Source: Phragmites australis (Eukaryota; Streptophyta; Magnoliopsida; Poales; Poaceae). Taken from it: a DNA stretch of 64,000 bases. The first letter of the stretch is position 1; every line of letters begins with the position of its first letter. A program made the position numbers and the translations under genes. This document shows, one piece after another, positions 21,522 to 31,250 of the stretch. The stretch lies in contig NC_084921.1 in assembly GCF_958298935.1 (NCBI RefSeq), positions 31,560,001 through 31,624,000 of the forward strand, given 5' to 3'. The notes beneath the pieces are model-generated. The model did no database searches and was not told the DNA's origin. It saw nothing but the letters and a program-made list of their open reading frames with translations.

Positions 21522-22582
21522 TTTGCTGACAAGTCCACAAGAACTAAAATTTCCAAGTGACAAAAGTAGCGAGGAATTCTAGAGGTAGAATTTTGAAGAA
21601 AATAAGCGCTGTTAAAAGTGGAGCTCCCAAATCTGATGGTAGAGGCCCTAAAAAAATTGTTTCTGGAGATGTGCAAGGATCTTAGTAATTTGAGAAGCTT
21701 CGGAATGGAACCAACTAAACAATTATCACTAAAATCCATAGTTTCTGCCTCCATTTTCCTTAACATTGTTGGTGATAGCATGCCGCTGATTTGTTTTCTT
21801 GACAAAACCAAATACTGAGTGCTAGAAAATGTGATCCAAAACCAATGTGGTATCTCACCAACTATACTTGTATTCAATATGTCAAGAACAAATATACCAT
21901 TTTGTGCTTTTATCCACTCAAGAAATCTAGTCCATAGCTTACAAGACCGTAATAGAGCAATAGATAGTTGAAACGGAGGAACCAAGCCATGTTGGAACAC
22001 AATGGCTAATGAGTTGTTTCTCTATACTAGCCATATTTGCAAAATAGGTTTCAGTGATTATACCTTCAAGATTGTCACCCTCAAGCCACAAGTCTGTCAC
22101 TTTTTTGAGTGCTGATATCCCAGTTGGTAGCTCTTCTGAACACCTGATCTTACTGAGATAAAGAGAGGTCAAATTTCTCATATGTCCAAGCTGATCCGGC
22201 AGATTCTCAGTCAGATTATTCTTAAATAAAGTTAAGTCTTTTAGCCGGTTTCTAGCAGGCAATCTCTCCAGTAATAGTGTATCTAGCCCATTGATGTCAT
22301 TTTCATAAATAGAAATACATCAATTCATGCTACTACTTAGGGGCGAAGACACATGGGGGTGGGGGCATACACCCCCCTCCTATGGAGAAATGTTGCAAAT
22401 TCTCTAGACATATTGTTGGCGTTCAAAACCAACAAGACAATATTTGATGAGTTATTCTTGCTCCTTGGTGAATTCCCAACTTTAGGTTAACATGATAATT
22501 TTTGATGAGTTATTCTTGTTCCTAGGTGAATTCAAATCTTTGTGTACATCCTCATAGTTGGGAAATGCCACCATGTAGTTGG
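21522..22582 (-). pseudogene. LRR pseudogene array, unit A
   Basis: First of three minus-strand copies of a 1.06-kb LRR segment. Reading leftward it gives ARNRLKDLTLFKNNLTENLP and MRNLTSLYLSK, then PPFQLSIALLRSCKLWTRF, LDILNTSIVGEIPHWFWI and ETMDFSDNCLVGSIPKL. These are central and distal LRRs of a receptor-like protein. The frame is broken by several shifts and stops. The unit starts at the gctgacaagtccacaagaac marker, which recurs about 1061 and 2123 bp further on. Confidence 0.85.
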
Positions 22583-23644
22583 TTTGCTGACAAGTCCACA
22601 AGAACTAAATTTTCCAAGTGACAAAAGCTACGAGGAATTCTATAGAGATAGAATTTTGAAGAGAATGAGTGTTGTTAAAAGTGGAGCTCTCAAATCTGAT
22701 GGTAAAGGCCCTAAAAATTGTTTATGTAGATGTCCAAGGATCTTAGTAATTTGGGAAGCTTCGGAATGGAACCAACTAAACAGTTATCACTAAAATCCAT
22801 AGTTTCTACCTCCATTTTCCTGAACATGGTTGGTGATAGGATGCCGTTGATTTGATTTCTTGACAAAACCAAATATTGAGTCCTAAAAAATTTAATCCAA
22901 AACCAATATGGTATCTCACTAAATATACTTGTATTCAATATCTCAAGAACAGATATACCATTTTGTGATCTTATCCACTTAGAAAATCTAGACCCTAGCT
23001 TACAAGACCGTAATACAGCAATAGAGAGTTGAAATGGAGGAACCCAACCATATTGGAACACCATGGCTAACAAGTTGTCATGTAACTCTAGATTGTATAG
23101 ACTAGCAAAATTTGCAAATGGGTTTCAATGATTGTACCTTCAAAATTGTTAAAAACAAGTCATAAGCATGTCAATTTTGTGAGTGTTGATATCCCAGTTG
23201 GTAGCTCTTCTTAAATCCTGTTCTTACTGAGATAAAGAGGTCAAATTTCTCATATGTCCAAGCTGATCTGGCAGATTTCCAGTCATATTATTCTCAAAGG
23301 TAAGTCTTGTATACAGTTTCCAGTAGCCAATCTCTCCAGTAATTGTGTCACTAGCCCATTGATGTCATTTGCATATATCAAAATACATCACTTCATGCTA
23401 CTATTTAGGCGCGAAGACACATGTGTGGGGCATACACCCCCCTCCTATGGAGAAATGTTGGAAATTCTCCAGACATATTGCTGGCATTCAAAATCAACAA
23501 GACAATATTTGATGAGTTATTTTTGTTCCTAGGTGAATTCCCAGCTTTGAGTAACATGATAATTTTTGATGAGTTATTCTTGTTCCTAGTTGAATTCCCA
23601 ACTTTGTGTACCTCCTCGCAGTTGGGAAATGTCCCATGTAATTG
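22583..23644 (-). pseudogene. LRR pseudogene array, unit B
   Basis: Second copy of the LRR segment. Readable parts are WVPPFQLSIAVLRSCKLGSRF, LEILNTSIFSEIPYWFWI, LVLSRNQINGILSPTMF and ETMDFSDNCLVGSIPKLPK. The distal part at 23405-23640 reads LVDLLANQLHGTFPNCEEV and contains a short internal duplication (GNSTRNKNNSS / GNSPRNKNNSS). Indels and stops are frequent. Confidence 0.85.
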
Positions 23645-24885
23645 GTTTGCTAACAAGTCCACAAGAACTAAATTTTTCAAGTGACAAAAGTAGTGGGGAA
23701 TTCTATAGAGATAGAATTTTGATGTGAATAAGCACTGTTAAAAGTGGAGCTCCCAAATCTAATGGTAGAGGCCCTAATTTTTTTTTTGGGAGATGTCCAA
23801 GGATCTTAGTAATTTGGGAAGCTTTGGAAAGGAACCAACTAAACAGTTATCACTGAAATCCATAGTTTCTGCCTCCATTTTCCTGAACATTGTCGGTGAT
23901 AGCATGCCACTGATTTGATTTTCTTGACAAAACCAAATATTGAGTCCTACAAAATGTGATCCAAAACCAATGTTAAGAACAGATATACCATTTTGTGATC
24001 TTATCCACTCAGGAAATCTAGGCCCTAGCTTACAAAACCGTAATACATAGTTGAAATGGAGGAACCCAGCAATGTTGGAACACCATTGCTAATGGGTTGT
24101 CATGTAACTCTAGATTCTTTAGACTAGTAATGTTTGCAAAATGGGTTTCAGTGATTGTACCGTAAGTCTGTCAACTTTGTGAGTGTTGATATTCCAGTTG
24201 GTACCTCTTCTGAAGAGAACCTTTACAGTACACTATGATACTAAATGGTGAAGAGTATCATTATTATGATCCAACCATTTATTTTAGTAGGTATTATTGT
24301 AATTATCTTGATACCCTTAGGGGTAATTACGTCATTGACTGATCGGACTTCGGACCTTTGCCACCCATCATCGACCGACTGATGGAGGGTGGAAACCCTA
24401 ATAAATAAAATGAGCAGAATAAGTGAAAGCTTATCTGAAAAATAAACTAACATTTTGACATTCCCTAATTAAACATATAATTTACAAGTTTATCATAGTT
24501 TTTTTTTCCAAACCTACCCTTATGATACCCATGATACTCTTTAATGATACCTATGATACTGATGGACGATAAAGTATTATTGGGCTAATCTAAACCATCG
24601 AATAAAGAAAATGGACGGCATGCACTTATTTAGGTGTACTGTAAAAGTCCTCCTTCTGAAAGCCTGTTCTTACTGAGATAAAGAGAGGTCAAATTTTCCA
24701 GAAGTCCCAGCTGATGTGGTAGATTCCCAACTAGATTACTCTCAAATAAAGTTAATTCTTTTAGCCAGTCTCCAGCAGGCAATCTCTCCATTAATATTGT
24801 CATTGGCCCATTGATTCCATTTGCATATAGCGAAATACATCACTTCATTTTATTATTTAGTGGCGATGACACATGGGAGAGGGGC
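23645..24885 (-). pseudogene. LRR pseudogene array, unit C, split by a MITE
   Basis: Third copy. Near its right end the minus strand gives NGINGPMTILMERLPAGDW and LTLFESNLVGNLPHQLG and LTSLYLSKNRLSE. A 438-bp element interrupts the reading at 24215-24652; skipping it with one copy of the duplication restores LSEEVPTGIS. The remaining sequence to 23645 matches units A and B but has more deletions. The right edge at about 24885 runs into PPR-type sequence of the other strand. Confidence 0.83.
24215..24652. mobile_element. Non-autonomous DNA transposon (MITE) in LRR unit C
   Basis: Ends GAGAACCTTTACAGTACAC and, on the complementary strand, GAGGACTTTTACAGTACAC form a 19-bp inverted repeat with two mismatches. 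Both sides carry CTTCTGAA (24207-24214 and 24653-24660), an 8-bp duplication or 9 bp with one mismatch. The GAG start and duplication length fit Mutator- or hAT-type MITEs. The interior is AT-rich and non-coding. Confidence 0.87.
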
Positions 24886-25482
24886 ATATGCGAGAAAATG
24901 GGTTGGTTATGTCATTCTAAATAAGTATGTGAAGGTTGGTGCTATTCATGAGGCAAATATCACTCTACATCTTATCCACAAGCCTGAAACATTTTCTTGG
25001 AACAGACTTCTGGATTTTATAGTGGAAGTAACTCTGAGCAAGTTAAAGGGTTTTCAAGCAGATGGTTTCTAGATGCTTTTTTGCCAACAAATATCCTTAT
25101 GTAATCATTTTGAGATGTAGCACTGGTTTGAGGGACTTTAGGTATGGTTGTCAGGTTCATGCATGTGTTCTGCAACGTGGCTTAGAAAGAGATACTGATG
25201 TTTCAAGAATGCTTGTTGAAATGTATGCACAATCTGGGTGCTTCACAAGTCCACGCGTTTGGTATTTTGATGGACTGAGAGGCAGATGTGTTCTCTTGGC
25301 AGTGATTATGTAAGAATATGCTAAAACTGATAAAGGTAAGAAGGTAATGGATGCTTTCGTTCAATGTTGCAAATAAACAAAAGGCCTATTGATGTCAGAG
25401 TAGCAATATCCGTGAGTCTTTGCTGTGATTTGGCATCCTTAGGCTGTGGGCTCCAGCTGCATTCATGAGCAATCAAATAAGG

Positions 25483-25968
25483 TTGAGTAAATTTCGTAAA
25501 ACTACAGATACTTTGATAAAATTATCGCAAAACTATAAATTTAAGCAATAATTTCACAAAACTACAGATTTAGTGCCAATTTTATCGCAAAACTACAGAT
25601 CTTTGGTAAAATTATCGCAAAACTATAGATTTAAGCAATAATTTCACAAAACTACAGATTTAGCGCCTACTTTATCACAAAACTACAGATTCTAGAGGAG
25701 TTATTCCCAACTCTGTTACCATGACGATCAGACCCCGCTTGTAATCTCACAGCAGCTGACAGCTCATGAAACGGATCGTCTAGGAGCTAAATCTGTAGTT
25801 TTATGAAATTATTGCTTAAATATGTAGTTTTACGATAATTTTACCAAAGTATCTATAATTTTGTGATAAAAGCGGCACTAAATCTGTAATTTTGTGAAAT
25901 TATTGCTTAAATTTATAGTTTTATGATAATTTTGTCAAAGTATATGTAGTTTTACGAAATTTACTCAA
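25483..25968. mobile_element. Foldback-type MITE with 24-bp perfect terminal inverted repeats
   Basis: The left end TTGAGTAAATTTCGTAAAAC (plus TACA) is exactly the inverse complement of the right end. Internally, a unit of about 95-100 bp built on aaaactacagat and aattatcgcaaaac is repeated in tandem in the left half and appears inverted in the right half, so most of the 486 bp can fold back. TAAG flanks both ends. Removing the element joins PPR codons as QLHS.AIK.DWNNRVV, as expected for an empty site. Confidence 0.85.
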
Positions 25969-26260
25969 TAAGATTGGAACAATCGAGTTGTTTCCAGTGC
26001 TCTAGTTGACATGTATGTGAAATGCAGGAGCATAAAAGATGCTATTCTAGTCAGATACATGTGATCAAGTTGCATGGAATACAATTCTCACCATGGTCAG
26101 GCATACAAGCCACTGGAGGCTTTCCAAGAGATGACAACTGAGGGGAAGAGACCCGATAAGATCACATTCGTAGGTGTCATCTCAACTTGTAGTCATGCAG
26201 GATTACTTGATGAAGGAAGTACTTCAACTCTTGCGGTTGAGTCATGATCAGAAATATTGT

Positions 26261-26911
26261 TGTTGGTGAATGAAAATATTTCTTCCACGAACAAATGCGG
26301 TGAGAGTCAATCCACTAGGATCGCTCAGGCTTGGGGAAGAAGTGGAGAGGAAAAGAATGTCTGGAGTGATGAAAAATTTACCCTTGACACTGTGTACTCA
26401 TGATCAGTATTTATAGGGCTATTCAGGGTATAAGTGTATAGACATACCTTTACGGGGGTAGAGATACACGCTAACACTATGCAACTGGGACATAGGGCCA
26501 GCCGAGTAAACATTGCTCGGGTCCCAGGTAAAAATATCTTATCTGGATAATATCATCTACCCATGATAGAAACTGTGACAGCAAGGCTTGGTCGGTTGCC
26601 GAATGCGGCGCCGACCCTATCTAGTGCGTCAGACCGGCCACCTATGTGACCAGTATTAAATGCCAGTCACTTTGTGGTAGGCAGATGGCGGTCGGTGGGG
26701 CCTCCTTCTTGCTGATCTTTCTGGAGGGGCCAATCACCTTCCTAAGATTTCGGGAGTTAGTGACCTGAGGAGGTCCTCGGGCTCCGAAGACCTTGGTCTT
26801 AGCAGAGAGACCAACGCTTGAGGGTTCCGGAAGAGTTCCGCAGCCGGGTGGGCCTCAGACTCAGCTGACGGAGTCTAGGGTGTCGGGGTCCTTGATGGCG
26901 ACCCCCCACAA
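26261..26911. mobile_element. Possible solo LTR in the PPR pseudogene
   Basis: ATTGT occurs at 26256-26260 and 26912-26916 on either side of a 651-bp block that starts TGTTGGTGAATG and ends accccccacaa. The 5-bp duplication and TG start fit a solo LTR; the end would have to be CACA plus one extra A. PPR-related sequence lies on both sides, so an insertion is certain even if its class is not. Confidence 0.6.
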
Positions 26912-27290
26912 ATTGTGAAAGAAAGTGAAATGTCCTATCGATGGAATTACCTCCACGATGGAGCAATATATTTGCATGCTAACATTCTGGCAAAGGCTGG
27001 TAAACTTGCTGAGGGCTGATATCTTATCGATCGGATGCCATTGACCCCAGATGCATCCATGTGGACGACGATTCTGGGATCTTGCAGTATACATGGAAAC
27101 GTTGAGATAACCAAGAGAGCAGCATAGAAACTGTTATAGATCCATATTTCTCCTTGCACATTGTTGGCAAATAATTATGCCGATTTGAGATGGAGTGATG
27201 TTACTAGATTTATGAATAAACTACTAGGTCATGGAGTAAAGAAGGAACCAAGTTGTAACTGGATTCAATGGTCAGGTACGTTCCTGACGC

Positions 27291-27917
27291 AAGATGCATG
27301 TTCACAATATTAGAATTTGTTTGATGTGTTCTATGCCTGTTCAGCTATGCCTTTTATTCATGCAATCTGAAATGCCACCAGTGGGCTCTTATAGTCTCCG
27401 TGCATAACAGATCAGACGAAATGCTGATTCCAGATAGTATATGGGTAGTTTTGTGTACTGATGAAAAAAAAGCAAAGGTAAGATCCTTGTTGTGAATTAG
27501 TATCACCGAAAATGTTGCCTGTTCTGTAGCATATCTAGACCACTCTGTTATCTCTAGACTGTTTTATCTGATTTAAGCATGTTAACATGCTGAATTCTAC
27601 TATTGGGAACTTATTTGCCTGAAGAGTTATAGAGTGATGATCTTGATTCATATTTTTCAATATCATGCTATCCTTCATTTTGATTGGGTGATACGGCGCA
27701 CAGTTAACCCATCTGCTAAATCGCTGCATTTTAGGTTACATCACATATCAGGATAAATGCAGGCTGAGTACTGTTCATCAGTCGAAGCATATGGAAATGA
27801 TCAGGCAATCATGCCTGTACGGCGAACTAAGAATTCATTGCTGATCAATGTGGCACAGTGAGAGCCTGACTGCAACCAACTTCAGTGGATACTGGATTGC
27901 TCATCTCACATTTGTAG
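27291..27917. other. Non-coding DNA after the PPR pseudogene
   Basis: Mostly AT-rich sequence that may include the former 3' UTR of the PPR gene. No coding motif or transposon terminus was recognised. Confidence 0.4.
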
Positions 27918-28630
27918 TCAAACTGTTGACGCTTGCGCGAGTGGGGCGATCACCAACTTAAGTAGGGTCTTTTCCAGTTCCCCGCCGCTATTCCATGGAT
28001 GAACATCTGCCTTGAGAAGCTGCTTGTTGCTGCAGATGAGGTTCCAAAGGGGGTGGTTCTCCTTTGGCATGACATAGTCCCTTTCCCCTAGCTTAAGGGA
28101 GGGGCAGTAATATCCCCTACCGTCGCCGATCTAGATGAAATGCTTCTTCTTGGCACCGGCTGTTGCCTGGATCCTATCAATTATCTTTCCCTGCACATGG
28201 TAAGCAAATTTTTAGTTTATGGTGGACCATGACGGATTCTTATTGTTTACACTCTTGATATGAACAATGTACAGATCAAAGGCACTTGGTAAATTGTTGA
28301 ACAATACAGTATGATTATGCCTAATATTTAGAATTTCAGATTGCAGAGCACATCATTATCTTGCAGTAATATTGTACTGTTTCTTTTTGGATGGATCTTG
28401 CTGTTTCATCTGTTTCGGCCATGTGTGGCGAGTGAAGGAATGAAGCTGACATTGAATAAGCGAACTGATCTGCCATCCTTATGTCCATACCTTGCACATG
28501 TTCTCAGGGCAGAGGCTGCACCCATGTGGCGCGCTCGTGGAATCATGGAACGGCGAGATCTTGAGCCTGTCGTAGGTGTCGATACGCGCCGAGTTGGTCC
28601 TGATCTTGTTGGAATTGATCTCGGCAGTCC
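27918..28630 (-). pseudogene. HAD-superfamily phosphatase fragment (plant pyrophosphatase/PHOSPHO1-like), two exons
   Basis: The minus strand encodes the C-terminal half of a plant HAD phosphatase of the group annotated as inorganic pyrophosphatase 2 / phosphoethanolamine-phosphocholine phosphatase, linked to phosphate recycling. Exon at 28630-28491 reads EINSNK, RLKISPFHDSTSAPHGCSLCPENMCK; a GT donor follows. The intron runs 28490-28191 and ends in cag. The last exon, 28190-27918, reads GKIIDRIQATAGAKKKHFI, stop, IGDGRGYYCPSLKLGERDYV and WNLICSNKQLLKA, ending at a natural stop. The conserved IGDG.GDYCPS metal-binding motif has Asp replaced by Tyr (GDGRGYYCPS), and a TAG stop lies just before it. 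The N-terminal DxDxT catalytic part is missing. It is a dead fragment that keeps its intron, so it arose by DNA-level capture or duplication. Confidence 0.85.
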
Positions 28631-28639
28631 CTAACGTGT

Positions 28640-29095
28640 ACGTTGACAGAACCGAGAAAGAGGGGGAGCATGTCCCCACCTCTCGCACCCTGATCGAGGG
28701 CGCAACCAACGTTTTGGGTGTGGTCTCATTCCACCAGCGCCATATATAAAGAGGGCCAAGTCGGGGTCTCGTGATCATCCAGATCACGAGACTATTGCAC
28801 ACCCCTACTTCCTAAGCCCTACACCGATCTCACGGGCGGCGCTGTGTGGAGCGAAGGCCGTCGCTCCATCAGGGTCGACTTCTCCAAGCTCTCCCTCACG
28901 CCGGCACTGCAACAACTCGTCTACACCGATCTCCTCCTCACACCAGCACTGCAAAACACGCTACACGAACTCATCTACATCTCCTCACCGTCAACTCATC
29001 AAGATAGCGTCACCAAACGTAGGTTAGTCTTCATGCTTCCGTTGTTTGGGTGTTCAAGTGCAAGGGCTATGATCTTAGATGATTTCTTAGTCTAT
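28640..29095 (+). mobile_element. Possible LTR of a non-coding retroelement
   Basis: A TATA-like atatataaag (28742-28751) is followed by a short duplicated CACTGCAA-containing segment (ccggcactgcaacaactcg / ccagcactgcaaaacacg at about 28900-28970). At 29098-29110 atggcatcggaac resembles a degenerate initiator-tRNA primer-binding site. This order suits U3-R-U5-PBS. The matching second LTR and clear ends were not found. Confidence 0.35.
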
Positions 29096-29109
29096 CAATG
29101 GCATCGGAA

Positions 29110-29640
29110 CTTGATAGCCCTAGATTGAACCCCATTAAACTTAATTAAGGTTCAATTATGATCGGTTGGCGCCAATTGGTGGTCAATTAGCCTTAATTTT
29201 GATTGGTTCAAGTATATTTATGATCAATTATCTGTTTTAAGTCTAAATTAGCCTCGGCTCATGTTAATTAGGCCCAAATTAATTAAGTTTTAGCATTGTT
29301 GTTGTCAATTAAGCATGATTAGGACCCAATTGCTTCTGGTTTTAGCTCTTTATGGCCTGGGTTATTGCAATTCAAGTGCACATGTTCATGTTTAGGGCAA
29401 TTGGGCTCGGATTGGGTGATTTTATGCACATACATATGTTTATGTGTCTATTTAAGGCTCGGTTTAGTTGAATTCATGCTTACATATATGTTTTTTGTGC
29501 TCACGGTGAGGAAATTAGAGCTCGGGAAAGCATTTAGAAGGAGGGGAAAGCAAACTCTAAAGATCCCCAATTTTTCCCTTCTATCCGAAACCCTAATTCC
29601 CAATCCGAACCCTAAATCCCAAATGAAAGCCCTAGACAAG
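29110..29640. other. AT-rich non-coding DNA
   Basis: The sequence is dominated by ttaatta / caattagg-type phrases and has no gene-like stretch. It may be the internal region of the putative non-coding retroelement to its left. Confidence 0.35.
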
Positions 29641-29962
29641 AAAGAGAAGGGGGTCTTACTTGTTTGCGTGCTTATGTCATCATCGAATTCGCCTCCTCTG
29701 ACGGATTTGCCTCATCCTCCTCGGATGCGTGTGGATCTCCTTCGGCAGTTTGCGTGTCCATCTTGTGTGTGCACACCGGAGCTCCGCCACCTGGAACTTC
29801 TTCTCGCCACTCGCGCCATCCACATGGGCGACACCACAGCTCCAACCGACGGAGGCACGCGCGACCTCGGTTGCACGCGCGCTCCGTTAGGTAGGCCTGT
29901 AGTGCCGCCCTCTTCTCGCTCTCTCTCTCTCTCCCTTTCCTCACGTTTTCTCTCTCGGTTGC

Positions 29963-30062
29963 TGGCAGCTTGCTATCGCCGGAGGTCTCACATGCTTCAC
30001 CGCTGCCACCGCTGGCAGCTTGCTATCGCCGGAGGTCTCACATGCTCCACCGCTGCCACCGC
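29963..30062. repeat. 50-bp direct tandem duplication
   Basis: The 50-bp unit beginning tggcagcttgctatcgccgg occurs twice head to tail (29963-30012 and 30013-30062) with one visible substitution (gcttcacc / gctccacc). It lies at the distal end of the gag-like region. Confidence 0.9.
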
Positions 30063-30600
30063 TGTTGTCTCTCTCTTTTGGGCCGGAGCAAGGAGTAGGG
30101 AGAGTGAGAGGGTTAGGTCTAGGGTTTCGGCCGGCGCGACGTTTTTGTTCGGGCGAAATCGTTGGAGAGCCACCGGATGAGGATGGCGTGGTGGTTGCAG
30201 TAGTTGCTGGAGATGAGGCAGTAGTGGTGCTGATGAGCAGCGCAGAGGTGGTGGATCCACATATCGAAGAGCCTATGGTAGATGCGCTGACGAGGGATGA
30301 GGTTGTCGCGGCCGAGGATGCAGTGGCGATGGTGGACGCAGGCGCAGTGATCTGGGCGCAGATGGCGTAAGTATCACTGGTGACAACAGTGTGGGAGTTG
30401 AAGGCGCAGGCAACGACGTCGGTGTGCTGGACCGGTTCGGTGGCCAGCGATGCCGGAGAGCACGTCGAGGCCACCAGAGCGTGTGTTGATGCCAAAATCG
30501 CCACCGTGGAAGCCTGCAACTTCGCCAAACTCTTAGCAATCTCAGCCAAGCTCTTCTCCATCTTCGCATCAATCCCAATGTCGAGGCCACCAAATCGTAG
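30040..30600 (-). pseudogene. LTR-retrotransposon gag-like N-terminal region
   Basis: Immediately after a primer-binding site on the minus strand the sequence reads RFGGLDIGIDAKMEKSLAEI then KSLAKLQASTVAIL, a coiled-coil-type start followed by a long Ser/Thr/Ala-rich stretch. Position and composition resemble the beginning of grass Ty3/gypsy gag polyproteins. No capsid core, zinc knuckle or pol follows; the sequence runs out into GC-rich DNA at about 30 kb. The assignment rests mainly on the adjacent PBS. Confidence 0.5.
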
Positions 30601-30620
30601 GCTTTGATACCAATTGTCAC
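30601..30620 (-). promoter_or_regulatory. Primer-binding site (minus strand)
   Basis: On the minus strand this reads gtgacaattggtatcaaagc. TTGGTATCAAAGC matches the plant initiator tRNA-Met PBS with one mismatch and lies directly upstream of the gag-like frame. Confidence 0.75.
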
Positions 30621-31250
30621 GATCCTAGTTGATCCAGCACACAAATCAAACACCGAAACACCGAAATCACATAAGAACACCAAATCCTAAAGCTCGGGGA
30701 TATGTATTGCCACCAATTCGGATACACAGTAGGAGTTTGGGGAGGAAGAGAGAAACAACAGTTCAAGATTGGACAGTGGACCTTCAGAGAGGAGATAGAG
30801 GTTCAACAAAAGCAGGGAGAGGGAATGGAGAGACGCTGAGCAGGAGCAGAGGTTGGGGAATAAGAAGATGTTTGTTCTAATATGTTATTCGATGCTTGCT
30901 TCTGGACACATCCCCTCGTATTGCTCCTTCCTGACTTCGATTGGGCCCACAGCCCGGTCGGCATCCGACGGCCCAGGGAGCAGCTGTCCAGATGGGCCGT
31001 GACACAGGGATTCTCCGGTGGGACGCGTTTTTTATTTTGTGTCTTGGGTGGGTGGCGTCCGTCCTCCTCTGCTTATATAAGAAGCCTAGCCCAGCACAGT
31101 CGGCAGGTCGCTGGCTTTGTCATAGGGTTCAGCCCAGTTGGGTTGCTGTTTGGCTCTTTTCCTTTCCACTAGAAGCTTGGCGCGGTAATTGCTGCCGCGC
31201 CTTATGGCCAATGCGCCAGACTGCTAGTTGCTGGTAGCTTTGGAAAGTAC
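30621..31250 (-). mobile_element. Probable LTR of the minus-strand retroelement
   Basis: The sequence upstream (minus strand) of the PBS contains a TATA-type ttatataag at about 31073-31081. It shows the GC-rich, GGAG-purine-rich texture of an LTR U3/R region. The outer terminus near 31250 is not clear, so the boundary is approximate. Confidence 0.45.

Larger units (their letters stand above)
24888..27290 (+). pseudogene. PPR-protein pseudogene, C-terminal part, with two insertions
   Basis: PPR sequence of the plus strand is readable in pieces: ILNKYVKVGAIHEAN and HKPETFSWNRLLDF (24909-25020), GCQVHACVLQRGLERDTDV and MLVEMYAQSGCFTS (25146-25255), SSALVDMYVKC (about 25996-26030), GKRPDKITFVGVISTCSHAG (about 26140-26205), YICMLTFWQRLVNL with neighbouring-frame NILAKAGKLAE (26965-27020), and VKKEPSCNWIQW (27237-27272). 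The motif order and the ending KKEPSCNWIQ are those of the E region of PLS-class PPR proteins, usually organelle RNA-editing factors. A MITE (25483-25968) and a possible solo LTR (26261-26911) interrupt it, and many stops and frameshifts are present. The missing N-terminal part is probably the fragment ending at 15552. Confidence 0.85.

Noticed and set aside
28341..28634. Plus-strand 97-codon frame opposite the HAD phosphatase exon
   Set aside because: It is antisense to a clearly recognisable exon of the minus strand and spans its intron boundary.
29365..30180. 271-codon plus-strand open frame
   Set aside because: It runs antisense to the gag-like minus-strand region and includes AT-rich non-coding sequence; no domain and no sensible start context.
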